A stretch of DNA of 60,000 nt, taken from Allorhizobium ampelinum S4. Lineage in GTDB: Bacteria; Pseudomonadota; Alphaproteobacteria; Rhizobiales; Rhizobiaceae. The position numbers and the translations under genes were made by a program. The notes beneath the pieces were generated by a model. That model saw only the letters and a list, made by a program, of their open reading frames with translations. It had not been told where the DNA came from and ran no database searches. The stretch is taken from NCBI RefSeq assembly GCF_000016285.1, contig NC_011989.1, positions 1 to 60,000 of the forward strand. The letters are read 5' to 3'. Positions 1-10,714 of the stretch are shown here, piece after piece; position 1 is the first letter of the stretch, and each line of letters opens with the position of its first letter.

Positions 1-202
1 CATAAAGAATAGCTCGGCCTGTGGATAGAGTGGGGATTTTGGCTGAACAGATAAAAAACGGCCACCTTATGCACAGGGCCTGTGAAAACCACGCTGAACG
101 GGTTAGTGCTGTGGAAAAACCGGCTGATATCCCCAGGGCGAAACGCCGGGGGGAAAGTGAGGCTGATTTCTACAGGTCTATCAACAGCAGGGTCAGGATA
201 GC
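1..202. other. candidate oriC edge with DnaA-box-like sites
   Basis: This leading intergenic stretch has no convincing gene. It holds one perfect match to the bacterial DnaA box TTATNCACA (TTATGCACA, 67-75) and, on the other strand, near-matches at 20-28 (CTATCCACA), 110-118 (TTTTCCACA), both one mismatch, and 81-89 (two mismatches). An A/T-rich run lies at 49-58. Rhizobial chromosomes, for example Sinorhizobium meliloti, replicate from a site beside hemE, and ppsR, maf and aroE lie next to hemE in that neighbourhood. Placement of such boxes directly before ppsR therefore fits an origin, most of which may lie before base 1. The assignment is inference; only the boxes are seen. Confidence 0.55.
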
Positions 203-1024
203 GTGGAGAACAGAAAAAACTTCTTTCATCTGCACCTCATTTCTGACTCAACGGGAGAAACACTGATCTCGGCTGGACGGGCAGCAGCGGTTCAGTTTCC
301 GCATTCCAATCCGATCGAGCATGTCTATCCGCTGGTGCGCAACCGCCGGCAGGCGGATGCCGTGCTCCAATCAATCGATAAGGAACCCGGCATCGTGCTT
401 TACACCATTGTCGATCCGGAGCTGGCGGACTTTATTGATCGGCGTTGTATCGAGATCGGTGTACCCAGCGTTAACGTGCTTGAGCCTGTTATCGGGACGT
501 TTCAGGCCTATCTTGGTCCACTGGCGCGTCGGCGCGTCGGCGCCCAGCATGTGATGAATGCCGATTATTTTGCGCGTATCGAGGCGCTGAATTACACGAT
601 GGATCACGATGATGGCCAGATGGCCGAGGATTACGATCAGGCCGACGTCGTTCTGGTAGGGATCAGTCGTACGTCGAAAACCCCGACCAGCATCTATCTT
701 GCCAATCGTGGCATTAAGACCGCCAATATTCCCATCGTGCCAGATTCGCCCTTACCGGAATCGCTGTTCGCTGCAAAAGGGCCATTGATCGTTGGATTGA
801 TCGCCACGTCTGATCGAATTTCACAAGTTCGCGGCCATCGTGAATTGGGGACTGTCAGTGGTTTCGATCCAAGCGATTATACGGACAGGGCGAGCATTGC
901 GGAAGAATTGAAATATGCCCGTTCGCTGTGTGCCCGTCACAATTGGCCGGTCATTGATGTGACGCGGCGATCAATTGAAGAGACAGCGGCGGCAATCATT
1001 GCGCTGCGTGCCAAGCCGCGCTAA
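203..1024 (+). CDS. ppsR: PEP synthase / PPDK regulatory protein (kinase-phosphorylase, DUF299)
   Basis: 273 aa, DUF299 family. Members are bifunctional enzymes that inactivate pyruvate,phosphate dikinase or PEP synthase by ADP-dependent threonine phosphorylation and reactivate it by phosphate-dependent dephosphorylation. The family P-loop-like motif GISRTSKTP is visible near residue 152, and the N-terminal [11 protein letters not shown] segment is typical. The start is GTG at 203; it gives the usual family length, and no better start lies upstream. In rhizobia the partner is probably PPDK (ppdK), which is not in this window, so the PPDK rather than PEP synthase role is inferred. It is the first gene after the putative origin and reads toward maf, 31 bases away. 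Confidence 0.93.
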
Positions 1025-1055
1025 TGCCGGATGGTTTATTAAAGTTGAGGCAATC

Positions 1056-1655
1056 ATGACAATTCCCGTTATTCTTGCATCGACCAGCCCTTTCCGCCGG
1101 CAATTGCTGGAGCAGGCTGGTTTGCGCTTCACGGCCATGGCACCCGATATAGATGAGCGCGAAATCGAAGGTCGGGCCGAACATCAGCACGTGTCGCCGC
1201 AAGAGTTGGCTCAGGTGCTTTCCTGCGAAAAGGCTTTGGCCGTGAGCCGACAGGCGCCGGTTGGTCTTGTGATCGGCGGCGATCAGGTTTTGGCTCTGGG
1301 CGAACGGATCTATCATAAACCGAAGGATCTCAGCTCCGCTCGTGACCAATTGCTCAGCCTGCGGGGTGAAACCCATGTGCTTTATAGCGCGCTGGCGCTG
1401 ACGAAACAGGGTGAAGTGATCTGGCGGCATGTCTCCCAGGCCCGCATGACGATGCGGATGTTCAGTGAGACGTTTCTGGACGATTATCTCGATCGGGCAG
1501 GCGGGGCGATCCTGAAAAGCGTTGGTGGCTACCAGATCGAAGGCTTGGGCGTGCAGTTGTTTTCGGATATCGTCGGGGACTATTTTACCATCGTCGGTGT
1601 GCCGCTCTTGCCTTTGATGGAGAAACTACGCGAATTGGATATTGTGCATGCATGA
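1056..1655 (+). CDS. maf: Maf family nucleotide pyrophosphatase
   Basis: 199 aa. Maf proteins hydrolyse non-canonical or modified nucleoside triphosphates to monophosphates and are implicated in septum control and pool cleaning. The N-terminal [11 protein letters not shown] motif, the GGDQVL acidic motif near residue 74 and the GGYQIEGLG segment near residue 154 are visible. The SPFRR signature leans toward the YceF subgroup (7-methyl-GTP pyrophosphatase) but the later motif differs, so the substrate is left open. The ATG at 1056 is preceded by TTGAGG at 1045-1050; a longer reading from 975 would run into ppsR. The 3' end overlaps aroE by 8 bases, so the two are probably co-translated. Confidence 0.92.
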   Translation: MTIPVILASTSPFRRQLLEQAGLRFTAMAPDIDEREIEGRAEHQHVSPQELAQVLSCEKALAVSRQAPVGLVIGGDQVLALGERIYHKPKDLSSARDQLLSLRGETHVLYSALALTKQGEVIWRHVSQARMTMRMFSETFLDDYLDRAGGAILKSVGGYQIEGLGVQLFSDIVGDYFTIVGVPLLPLMEKLRELDIVHA

Positions 1656-2508
1656 TTCACGTGAAACATTTTTGACGGGCGCCTTTGTTGCCGGCTATCC
1701 AATCAAGCATTCACGGTCGCCGATCATTCACAGCTATTGGCTTCAACAGCATGGTCTCATCGGTGGCTATGATAAACTGGAGATCGACCCTGCAGACATC
1801 GCGGATTTCTTCGCCCGAATGAAGTCAGGCAAGACCCGCTATCGGGGTGGTAACATTACCATTCCGCATAAAGAGGCGGCTTTTCAGATAGCGGATGTCC
1901 CCGACATGGTGGCAACGCAACTTGGGGCGGCTAATACGCTTTGGCTTGAAAACGGTCTCATCCATGCCACCAATACCGATGTTTACGGTTTTCTGGCCAA
2001 TCTGGACCAAGGCCATGCCGGCTGGGATAAGGCGCGTAAGGCTGTGGTGCTGGGGGCGGGTGGTGCCAGTCGGGCGATCATTCAGGGGTTACTGGATCGG
2101 GGATTGCAGCATGTTCATGTTGTCAATCGGACCCTGGCGCGAGCGCAGGACCTGGCGGATCATTTTGGTGCGGCCGTCCATGCACATGGAAGAGAGCAAC
2201 TGCAGGAGGTTTTGCAGGGCGCGGACCTCTTGGTCAACACCACGTCTCTTGGCATGAATGGTGAAGATGTTCCACAGATTGACTGGGATAGGCTGTCACC
2301 CGGCGCTTTGGTAACGGATATTGTCTACACGCCGCTGGAAACTGGCTTGTTGCGGCAGGCGAGGGCGGCGGGCTTTGCCACTGTGGATGGTCTTGGCATG
2401 CTTTTGCATCAGGCCGTACCTGGCTTTGAAAAATGGTTCGGCGTCCGGCCAGAGGTGACGGATGATTTGCGGCAATTGTTGATTGCCGATCTGGAGAAGC
2501 AGCGATGA
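1648..2508 (+). CDS. aroE: shikimate dehydrogenase (NADP+)
   Basis: 286 aa. Reduces 3-dehydroshikimate to shikimate with NADPH in the aromatic amino acid pathway. The shikimate-binding segment [10 protein letters not shown] is near residue 15, the catalytic lysine is in NITIPHKEA near residue 70, and the nucleotide-binding glycine motif [10 protein letters not shown] is near residue 135. ATG at 1648 lies inside the end of maf; a TTG at 1642 is possible but less likely. The stop overlaps the coaE start (ATGA), giving a maf-aroE-coaE translationally coupled unit. The first codons coincide with a parS-like 16-mer (1653-1668), so the gene start doubles as a likely chromosome-partition site. Confidence 0.94.
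   Translation: MHDSRETFLTGAFVAGYPIKHSRSPIIHSYWLQQHGLIGGYDKLEIDPADIADFFARMKSGKTRYRGGNITIPHKEAAFQIADVPDMVATQLGAANTLWLENGLIHATNTDVYGFLANLDQGHAGWDKARKAVVLGAGGASRAIIQGLLDRGLQHVHVVNRTLARAQDLADHFGAAVHAHGREQLQEVLQGADLLVNTTSLGMNGEDVPQIDWDRLSPGALVTDIVYTPLETGLLRQARAAGFATVDGLGMLLHQAVPGFEKWFGVRPEVTDDLRQLLIADLEKQR
1653..1668. promoter_or_regulatory. parS-like ParB-binding site 1 (1 mismatch)
   Basis: TGATTCACGTGAAACA matches the widely conserved chromosomal parS consensus TGTTTCACGTGAAACA at 15 of 16 positions. It lies inside the start of aroE, about 1.5 kb from the putative origin. Intragenic parS sites near oriC are usual in bacteria with ParABS. ParB binding is inferred from the sequence only. Confidence 0.7.
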
Positions 2509-3092
2509 TCCGCATCGGCCTCACGGGCTCTATTGGCATGGGCAAGACAACGACGGCAGATTTTTTTCGTCAGGAAGGTGTGCCGGTCTATGATGCGGAT
2601 GCGGCGGTGCATGACTTGTACCGGGGCGATGCTGTTGCTTCGATCGGCGCGGTGTTTCCCGAAGCGGTTATTTCTGGAGTCGTAGATCGGGAAATTCTCA
2701 GTCGGACTCTGGCTCAGAATCCGGGTAAACTTAAACAACTCGAGGCAATTGTTCACCCGCTGGTGCGCGACAAGCAACAGGACTTTCTGGAAGATCAGGA
2801 ATTGGCGGGCGCCGATCTGGTTGTTTTCGATATTCCGCTGCTGTTTGAAACCGGCGGAGAAAAACGGCTTGATAAGGTCGTTGTCGTCAGTTGTGATGCC
2901 GATACACAAAGGCGTAGGGTTCTGGCGCGACCAGGCTGGAGCGAAGAAAAGCTGGCACTGGTTTTGTCGCGGCAGATGCCGGATGCCGAAAAGCGCGCTC
3001 GCGCCGATTTTGTGATCGAAACCGGACAAGGCCTCCAAGTGGCACAGACACAGGTGAAGGCCATCGTTTCTACGTTGCGCGGTCAAACCTGA
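2505..3092 (+). CDS. coaE: dephospho-CoA kinase
   Basis: 195 aa. Phosphorylates the 3'-hydroxyl of dephospho-CoA, the last step of CoA synthesis. The P-loop [12 protein letters not shown] is at residues 5-16, and the segment [12 protein letters not shown] near residue 107 is typical of the family. The ATG overlaps the aroE stop in an ATGA arrangement, which fixes the start. The other CoA-pathway kinase of the window, coaA, is at 29.3 kb and is not linked. dnaQ follows 94 bases downstream, with its own ribosome site. Confidence 0.95.
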   Translation: MIRIGLTGSIGMGKTTTADFFRQEGVPVYDADAAVHDLYRGDAVASIGAVFPEAVISGVVDREILSRTLAQNPGKLKQLEAIVHPLVRDKQQDFLEDQELAGADLVVFDIPLLFETGGEKRLDKVVVVSCDADTQRRRVLARPGWSEEKLALVLSRQMPDAEKRARADFVIETGQGLQVAQTQVKAIVSTLRGQT

Positions 3093-3186
3093 AATCGAAC
3101 CGCCAGAGTTTTTCTGGGAACATGGAAAATGGCGTGGCGTCGGAATAGTGATCTGCCAGCAGCCAAAACCTGACAATGGAGCAATA

Positions 3187-3897
3187 ATGCGGGAAATCGT
3201 TTTCGATACGGAAACCACCGGACTGGAAAGCAAGCTGGACCGGGTGATTGAAATCGGTGGCATCGAATTGTTCAATCATTTCCCGACCGGTCGCAGTTTT
3301 CACGTCTATATCAATCCTGCCGACCGGGCCATTCACCCGGATGCCTTGGCGGTTCACGGCATTACACCTGAGTTTTTGAAGGACAAGCCGGTCTTCGCCG
3401 ATATCGTCGAGGATCTGGTCGCTTTTTTCGATGGCGCAAAATGGGTGGCGCATAATGCCACATTCGACATGGGATTTATCAATGCCGAGTTTGAGCGGTT
3501 GGGTCGTCCGCTGGTCGGGCCGGAGCATGTCATCGATACCCTGTCTCTGGCGCGGCGCAAACACCCGATGGGTCCAAACTCGCTCGATGCACTTTGCCGA
3601 CGCTATGGTATCGACAATTCTCATCGCACCAAGCATGGCGCCTTGCTCGATTCCGAACTTCTGGCTGAAGTCTATATCGAAATGCTGGGCGGCCGCCAGG
3701 CGACCTTCGGTCTTGAGCAGTCTGGAAACAGCGACAAGCGATCCCGCACTCAGGATAGCAATGTGACGGTGGAGATTGCCGCCCGTCCGAAAACACTGGC
3801 GTCGCGTCTAACCGAGGCCGAACAGGAGCGCCATGCAGCCCTGGTCAAGCGGCTCGGCCAGAAAGCGATCTGGGCGCATTACAATCAAGGCGAATAA
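3187..3897 (+). CDS. dnaQ: DNA polymerase III epsilon subunit (3'-5' proofreading exonuclease)
   Basis: 236 aa. Removes mismatched bases during replication and partners DnaE and theta-like factors in the replisome core. The DEDDh exonuclease motifs are all present: FDTETTGL near residue 5, HNATFDMGF near residue 92 and HGALLDSELL near residue 152. The C-terminal tail of about 60 residues is less conserved and would bind the polymerase subunit. ATG at 3187 follows a TGGAGC ribosome site; the upstream reading from 3148 adds a leader that is not family-like. Transcription ends at the bidirectional terminator just downstream, shared with secB on the other strand. Confidence 0.94.
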   Translation: MREIVFDTETTGLESKLDRVIEIGGIELFNHFPTGRSFHVYINPADRAIHPDALAVHGITPEFLKDKPVFADIVEDLVAFFDGAKWVAHNATFDMGFINAEFERLGRPLVGPEHVIDTLSLARRKHPMGPNSLDALCRRYGIDNSHRTKHGALLDSELLAEVYIEMLGGRQATFGLEQSGNSDKRSRTQDSNVTVEIAARPKTLASRLTEAEQERHAALVKRLGQKAIWAHYNQGE

Positions 3898-3913
3898 CAG
3901 CCATCGCCTTCGA

Positions 3914-3948
3914 TAAAAAAAGCCCGGATCGACCGGGCTTTTTTTTGC
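3914..3948. terminator. bidirectional rho-independent terminator between dnaQ and secB
   Basis: A stem AGCCCGG/CCGGGCT (3921-3927 and 3933-3939) is flanked by an A-run on the left and a T-run on the right, so it can stop transcription of dnaQ on the plus strand and secB on the minus strand. Confidence 0.85.
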
Positions 3949-3976
3949 TGAGATAAACAGCGGGATGACGCAAGGA

Positions 3977-4438
3977 TCAGTTGACCCGACCCTGCTCTTC
4001 GGCAAAGCGCTGTGCAAACATCTGCGCAAAATCGATCGGATCGATCATCAGCGGCGGGAAACCGCCATTGCGCGTGGCATCGGCGATGATCTGGCGCGCA
4101 AACGGGAAGAGCAGGCGTGGGCATTCGATGAACAGCACCGGTAGCATATGTTCCTGTGGGAACCCGGTGATGCGGAAGACGCCGCCATAAACCAGTTCGG
4201 CTGCAAAAACCACTTTATCGTCATCACGCGCTTCGGCGGTCAGCGACAGGACCACGTCGAAATCATTATCCGACAGCGGGTTGGCGTTGACATTGACGTT
4301 GATATTGATCGAAGGGGCCTTGTCCCGGGCCTGGAGCGAGCGCGGCGCACCCGGATTTTCGAAGGACAGATCCTTGATATATTGTGCAAGGATATTCAGG
4401 GACGGGCTCTCCGCCCCATTGCTGTTTTCATTGGCCAT
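3977..4438 (-). CDS. secB: protein-export chaperone SecB
   Basis: 153 aa. Homotetrameric cytosolic chaperone that keeps preproteins unfolded and delivers them to SecA. The whole length fits the family, including SINININVNANPL-type beta segments near residue 48, an [11 protein letters not shown] stretch near residue 80 and [15 protein letters not shown] near residue 107, all characteristic of SecB. The N-terminal tail of about 12 polar residues is variable in alphaproteobacteria. It lies downstream of fxsA on the same strand with an 89-base spacer that holds nothing recognisable, and ends at the terminator shared with dnaQ. Confidence 0.95.
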   Translation of the reverse strand: MANENSNGAESPSLNILAQYIKDLSFENPGAPRSLQARDKAPSININVNVNANPLSDNDFDVVLSLTAEARDDDKVVFAAELVYGGVFRITGFPQEHMLPVLFIECPRLLFPFARQIIADATRNGGFPPLMIDPIDFAQMFAQRFAEEQGRVN

Positions 4439-4527
4439 TGGGGTTCCTCAAGGCTTTTATGGTTCGAGGCCATCTATCATTTCGAGGTGGGCCTTACAAG
4501 CCTTTCGCCCCTGGCGCTCACCCATTC

Positions 4528-5061
4528 TCATCCCTTGCTCTCATCCCCTGGCAACCGGGTCCAGGGAGAGGAGCCGTTGGGATTGTGCCTTTGATAGTCC
4601 TTTTCATCGAGATCGATGATGTCCTCTGCTTTTGCCGGCCCTGGACCTGATGACGTCGGTCCGCCTGGCCGCTGTTGCCAGCCAGCTCCCCGCCCGCCGC
4701 GCTGCACGAAGACAAGTCTTGGGCTGATGATCTTCCAAAGCGCAGAGCGCACCATTGGCACCAGGAGCAGCAGGCCAAGAATATCCGTGATGAAGCCCGG
4801 CAATATCAGCAATAGTCCGCCGAACATCTGTGCCGTGCCACTCAGGACGCCTTTGGCGGCTCGTTCCGGATCGCCCGAACGTGGACGGCGCAGGCGCTGG
4901 GCGAGGCTGATCCCCTGGCTGCGGAGCACCAGGAGGCCGAGCAGACTGGAGCCGATCACCAGCGCCAGCGTGGGCAGAACACCCAGCCATTGCCCGACCA
5001 GGACAAAGCCCGCGATCTCCATCAAAGGCAGTAGCAACAGGAAAAGGGCGGTCAGTCGCAT
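4528..5061 (-). CDS. fxsA: FxsA family membrane protein
   Basis: 177 aa. FxsA is a small cytoplasmic-membrane protein first noted in E. coli because excess of it relieves exclusion of phage T7 by the F plasmid; its normal job is unclear. Three hydrophobic segments are visible at about residues 3-24, 28-46 and 75-105, with the family pattern PLMEIAGFVLVGQWLG near residue 12. The C-terminal 60 residues are Gly/Pro/Ser-rich, probably cytoplasmic and disordered. It reads away from the timA cluster, so 5062-5182 is a divergent promoter region. Function assignment is at family level only. Confidence 0.88.
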   Translation of the reverse strand: MRLTALFLLLLPLMEIAGFVLVGQWLGVLPTLALVIGSSLLGLLVLRSQGISLAQRLRRPRSGDPERAAKGVLSGTAQMFGGLLLILPGFITDILGLLLLVPMVRSALWKIISPRLVFVQRGGRGAGWQQRPGGPTSSGPGPAKAEDIIDLDEKDYQRHNPNGSSPWTRLPGDESKG

Positions 5062-5182
5062 TTGGTTTCCTTTAAACGATTATCGTGTGAACCTAAAGAA
5101 GTGGCATCGGCTATTTGAATGCAGCATCCAGGCAGACTATATGGAGTGAGAAAGCTTCAAATTAAACAGCGGTGCGGTGGCA

Positions 5183-5881
5183 ATGGGTTCTAATGATTTT
5201 GTGACTCTCTTCTTTCTGGTGGCTGCGGTCCTGATTTTCTGGCAGCTGCGTAGCGTATTGGGACGTCGCACTGGCAATGAAAAGCCACCGAAAGATCCTT
5301 TCGCCGGACGCCCGGACGCTGCATCTCCAGCAGCGGAAGATGCGCGGGTCGTCACTTTACCGCGCCGTGACGAGGCCGATGGCGAGGAACGCCAGACGGC
5401 GATCGACGCCTATGCCCCGGCTGGCACCCCGCTGAACCAGCAATTGCGCCAGGTCGTAGAGGTTGATCCGAGCTTTGTGCCGAAGGAATTCCTCAACGGT
5501 GCGCGCATGGCCTACGAAATGATTGTCACGGCCTTTGCAGCTGGCGACAGGAAGAGTTTGAAGGATCTGCTGTCGCGTGAGGTCTATGACGGTTTCGATG
5601 CCGCAATCACCGAGCGCGAGCAGCGCGGCGAAGTGATGAAGTCCACTTTTGTCGGTATCGACAAGGCGGAAATCACCAGTGCCGAAGTCCGGGATCAGGA
5701 AGTCCAGATCACCGTACGGCTGGTCAGCCAGTTGATTTCCGCCACTTATGACAGTCAAGGCGCGGTGATCGAGGGCGACGCGGAATCGGTTGGCGATGTC
5801 AACGATATCTGGACCTTTGCCCGCGACACGCGCTCACGCGATCCGAACTGGAAGCTGATCGCCACCGAATCCGACCAATGA
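5183..5881 (+). CDS. Tim44-domain membrane-anchored protein (TimA-like)
   Basis: 232 aa. A single N-terminal transmembrane helix (about residues 6-24) is followed by a polar, Pro-rich linker and a C-terminal Tim44-like domain (about residues 90-230) with the characteristic FVPKEFLNGARMAYEMIV start. Mitochondrial Tim44 tethers mtHsp70 to the import channel; bacterial homologues (TimA) are inner-membrane proteins of uncertain role, often suggested to act as adaptors. ATG at 5183 is preferred to the GTG at 5177 two codons earlier. The 3' end overlaps mltA (ATGA), the first of three tight overlaps in timA-mltA-smr-HTH, so these are probably one operon. The placement with envelope gene mltA suggests an envelope role, by inference. 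Confidence 0.87.
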   Translation: MGSNDFVTLFFLVAAVLIFWQLRSVLGRRTGNEKPPKDPFAGRPDAASPAAEDARVVTLPRRDEADGEERQTAIDAYAPAGTPLNQQLRQVVEVDPSFVPKEFLNGARMAYEMIVTAFAAGDRKSLKDLLSREVYDGFDAAITEREQRGEVMKSTFVGIDKAEITSAEVRDQEVQITVRLVSQLISATYDSQGAVIEGDAESVGDVNDIWTFARDTRSRDPNWKLIATESDQ

Positions 5882-7023
5882 GTGGTGAAGCGACGAAGTT
5901 TCGGCTGGAGCCTGTTGGTTTCGACCAACTCCCCGGTTGGGACGCGGATGATCCCTCGGCGCTTTTGCCGGCCATGGCCGATTGCCTGGATTATCTCACC
6001 ACGGTCAAGCCTTACCGGCCCGGCCAGTTGGGCTTGACCGCACAGGACCTTGTGCCGCTGCTTGAAAAGGCAGCGGCATTGCCACGAGCAGATGGCGACG
6101 CATTGCGCCACCTGCTGGAAGTCGAATGCCAGGTTTTTCGTATAGCACGCACGGATGGGAAGGCGGGTTTCGTTACGGCTTTTTACGAGCCCGACATCGA
6201 GGTTTCCGATCATCCTGACGATCTCTACCGCTTTCCTTTTTACCGCCGACCTGACGATTTGATCGATCTTGACGATCAAAACCGGCCTGAAAACATCGAT
6301 CCGTCCTATGTGTTTGGACGCAAAAGCGAGGGCGGCGCGACTTATTATCCGGATCGTCAGGCCATCGACCAGGGCTTTCTAGAGGGACGCGGGCTGGAAA
6401 TTGCCTGGGCGAAATCGAAAGTCGATGTGTTTTTCGTCCATGTCCAGGGTGCCGCACGGCTGCGTTATGCCGATGGGCGAGTTGGGCGGATTACCTATGC
6501 GGCCAAGGCGGGCCATCCTTTTTCCGGCATCGGGGGGCTTTTGCTGAAGCGGGGTGAAATTCCTCCCGAGGCGATGTCGATGCAGGCGATCCGCGCTTGG
6601 CTCGCGTCTCATCCCGATCAGGTCGATGAGGTCTTATGGCACAATCGGTCCTATATCTTTTTCCGTGAAGCTGAGCTCGGTGACCTGTCACGCGGTCCGA
6701 TCGCCGCGGCGAAAGTACCGTTGGTGGCGGGTCGATCCCTGGCGGTGGACCGGACGATCCATACATTCGGCTTTCCGTTTTTCATTCATTCACAAAGCCT
6801 GACGTCACAAGATCCAACGGGAGTGAATAGCGGCAAGGCGTTTGCGCGATTGATGCTGGCGCTCGATACGGGGTCGGCGATTGTTGGACCGGCGCGCGGT
6901 GACATCTTTACCGGCTCTGGCGATGAAGCAGGAAATCTCGCTGGGGCGGTGCGCAATGACGCGGATTTCTATATCCTGATCCCGAAACAGGCCGCTAAAA
7001 GGGTCGAGTCGAGGTTTGGTTGA
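5878..7023 (+). CDS. mltA: membrane-bound lytic murein transglycosylase A (MltA)
   Basis: 381 aa. Cleaves the MurNAc-GlcNAc bond of peptidoglycan to 1,6-anhydro products. The MltA barrel domain spans about residues 70-270 (VTAFYEPDIEVS near residue 100; YYPDRQAID near residue 160) and the C-terminal 3D domain lies near residues 290-370 with LDTGSAIVGPARGDIFTG containing catalytic-type aspartates. Oddly, the N-terminus is hydrophilic: no signal peptide or lipobox is visible, and the start is pinned by the ATGA overlap with timA and the lack of an upstream reading frame extension. E. coli MltA is an outer-membrane lipoprotein. The stop overlaps the smr ATG by one base. Confidence 0.93.
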   Translation: MSGEATKFRLEPVGFDQLPGWDADDPSALLPAMADCLDYLTTVKPYRPGQLGLTAQDLVPLLEKAAALPRADGDALRHLLEVECQVFRIARTDGKAGFVTAFYEPDIEVSDHPDDLYRFPFYRRPDDLIDLDDQNRPENIDPSYVFGRKSEGGATYYPDRQAIDQGFLEGRGLEIAWAKSKVDVFFVHVQGAARLRYADGRVGRITYAAKAGHPFSGIGGLLLKRGEIPPEAMSMQAIRAWLASHPDQVDEVLWHNRSYIFFREAELGDLSRGPIAAAKVPLVAGRSLAVDRTIHTFGFPFFIHSQSLTSQDPTGVNSGKAFARLMLALDTGSAIVGPARGDIFTGSGDEAGNLAGAVRNDADFYILIPKQAAKRVESRFG

Positions 7024-7601
7024 TGGCGGGCAGGGACAGGATCAGTACGGAAGACCGGATTTTGTGGGGCAAGGTGGCGCGCACCACCCGACCCATGGCC
7101 GGTCGCCTGGAAGAGTTGACCGCCTTTGAAGACGCCTTGACGGAATTGGAAGCGTCAAAAGTGTTGGAACCCGGCCTTGCCGCCATGCGTGCCTCGCTCG
7201 AAAGTTCCGCCGCAAAGCCTGAGCCGAAGAAACCGTCCGGCCTCCACCATCCGTTGGAGCGTCCTGTCAAGCGCAAGCTGTCGCGCGGCAAGCTCAAGCT
7301 GGAAGCCCGCATCGACCTGCACGGACTGTTCCAGAGTGAGGCCCACGCCATCCTGTTGGAATTTCTGGTGCGCGCCCATGAGCGTGGACTTCGCCACGTC
7401 TTGATCATCACCGGCAAGGGCAGTTCGATGGGCAGCGAAGGCGCCTTGAAACGGGCGGTGCCGCTATGGTTTTCCAAGCCGGAGTTCCGTTACCTGATTT
7501 CTTCCCATGAGCCAGCGGCCCATCATCACGGCGGGGAGGGCGCGCTTTATGTCCGCTTGGCGCGCCAGGGCGGAGAGCGATTTGGCGGGGATGGACAATG
7601 A
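7023..7601 (+). CDS. Smr/MutS2-type domain protein
   Basis: 192 aa. The C-terminal half is an Smr domain, with RIDLHGLFQSEAHAILLEF near residue 98 and the HVLIITGKG segment near residue 125. Smr domains act as nickases on DNA or as endonucleases on RNA and ribosome-associated mRNA. The N-terminal 80 residues are charged and probably flexible. ATG at 7023 overlaps the mltA stop (TGATG), and the stop overlaps the next gene (ATGA). The precise role in rhizobia is unknown; family assignment is firm, function is not. Confidence 0.9.
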   Translation: MAGRDRISTEDRILWGKVARTTRPMAGRLEELTAFEDALTELEASKVLEPGLAAMRASLESSAAKPEPKKPSGLHHPLERPVKRKLSRGKLKLEARIDLHGLFQSEAHAILLEFLVRAHERGLRHVLIITGKGSSMGSEGALKRAVPLWFSKPEFRYLISSHEPAAHHHGGEGALYVRLARQGGERFGGDGQ

Positions 7602-7993
7602 CCCCCTTCGGCGATGCGGTGCGCGGGCTTCGGGAGCGCAAGGGAGTGAGCCAGAAGGACATGGCCAAGGCGATTGGTGTGACACCGGCCTATCTGTCGG
7701 CGCTCGAACACGGACGGCGCGGCAAGCCGAGTTTCGACCTCTTGCAACGCATCGCCGGCTATTTCAACATCATCTGGGATGAGGCCGATGACCTGTTTGC
7801 AATAGCGGGCCTTTCCCATCCTCGGGTGACGCTGGATACCGCTGGTCTGCCTGCCGCCCATACTGCTTTTGCCAACCGGCTTGCAGGGATGATTCGCACC
7901 TTGTCGCCCGATGTGATAGAAGATCTCAACGCACTCCTGAGCAGAAGCGAGCGGGACCGTCAAAACCCTGGAAATCCCGTGGAAGCCTGCTGA
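7598..7993 (+). CDS. helix-turn-helix (XRE-family) regulator
   Basis: 131 aa. An N-terminal Cro/C1-type helix-turn-helix covers about residues 5-62 (LRERKGVSQKDMAKAIGVT followed by AYLSALEHGRRGKPS), which identifies the XRE family. The C-terminal 65 residues are not recognised and may dimerise or sense a ligand. The ATG overlaps the smr stop, so it is translated with the timA-mltA-smr run and could regulate that operon or the downstream gyrB; neither is shown. It is not phage-like in context. Confidence 0.88.
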   Translation: MTPFGDAVRGLRERKGVSQKDMAKAIGVTPAYLSALEHGRRGKPSFDLLQRIAGYFNIIWDEADDLFAIAGLSHPRVTLDTAGLPAAHTAFANRLAGMIRTLSPDVIEDLNALLSRSERDRQNPGNPVEAC

Positions 7994-8072
7994 ATTTCAT
8001 GGCTGCGATTTGGAAGTCGCCGCAAAATCCCTATAGTCGGAAAGTGCCAACGTGTGTGATTCGCCATAATTT

Positions 8073-8101
8073 TTGTCGTGGCCACGCATATTGCTTATGA
8101 C
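8073..8101 (+). promoter_or_regulatory. putative sigma-70-type promoter of gyrB
   Basis: TTGTCG (8073-8078) and TATGAC (8096-8101) are separated by exactly 17 bases and end 17 bases before the gyrB ATG. They fit housekeeping-sigma -35 and -10 elements reasonably well. The leader would be very short, so this is a candidate only. Confidence 0.4.
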
Positions 8102-8118
8102 ACTGGAAAGATCGCTGA

Positions 8119-10554
<2,436 letters not shown>

Positions 10555-10580
10555 TGGACGTCACAGATAACAAAATTAAA

Positions 10581-10614
10581 AGGCCGTGCTTTGCAAAAAG
10601 CACGGCCTTTTTCG
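10581..10614. terminator. rho-independent terminator after gyrB
   Basis: AGGCCGTGCTTT (10581 onward) pairs with AAAGCACGGCCT (ending 10608), followed by a T-run. It lies between gyrB and the convergent nitroreductase gene and sits immediately left of the parS-like site at 10615. Confidence 0.85.
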
Positions 10615-10630
10615 TGACTCACGTGAAACA
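10615..10630. promoter_or_regulatory. parS-like ParB-binding site 2 (2 mismatches)
   Basis: TGACTCACGTGAAACA matches TGTTTCACGTGAAACA at 14 of 16 positions, keeping the CACGTG core and the whole right half. It is intergenic, directly downstream of the gyrB terminator, where binding would disturb no gene. Confidence 0.6.
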
Positions 10631-10714
10631 TTCGGCCTTACAGCACCCCGAAGTCCGCTTTTTGGACGGTGCCGTTATACGAGGGATCATTCACTGACCC
10701 TTCGGAACAGCCGT

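Noticed and set aside
21..266. 81-residue open frame over the putative origin
   Set aside because: Overlaps the ppsR start, no ribosome site, no recognisable protein; the DNA there is better explained by DnaA boxes.
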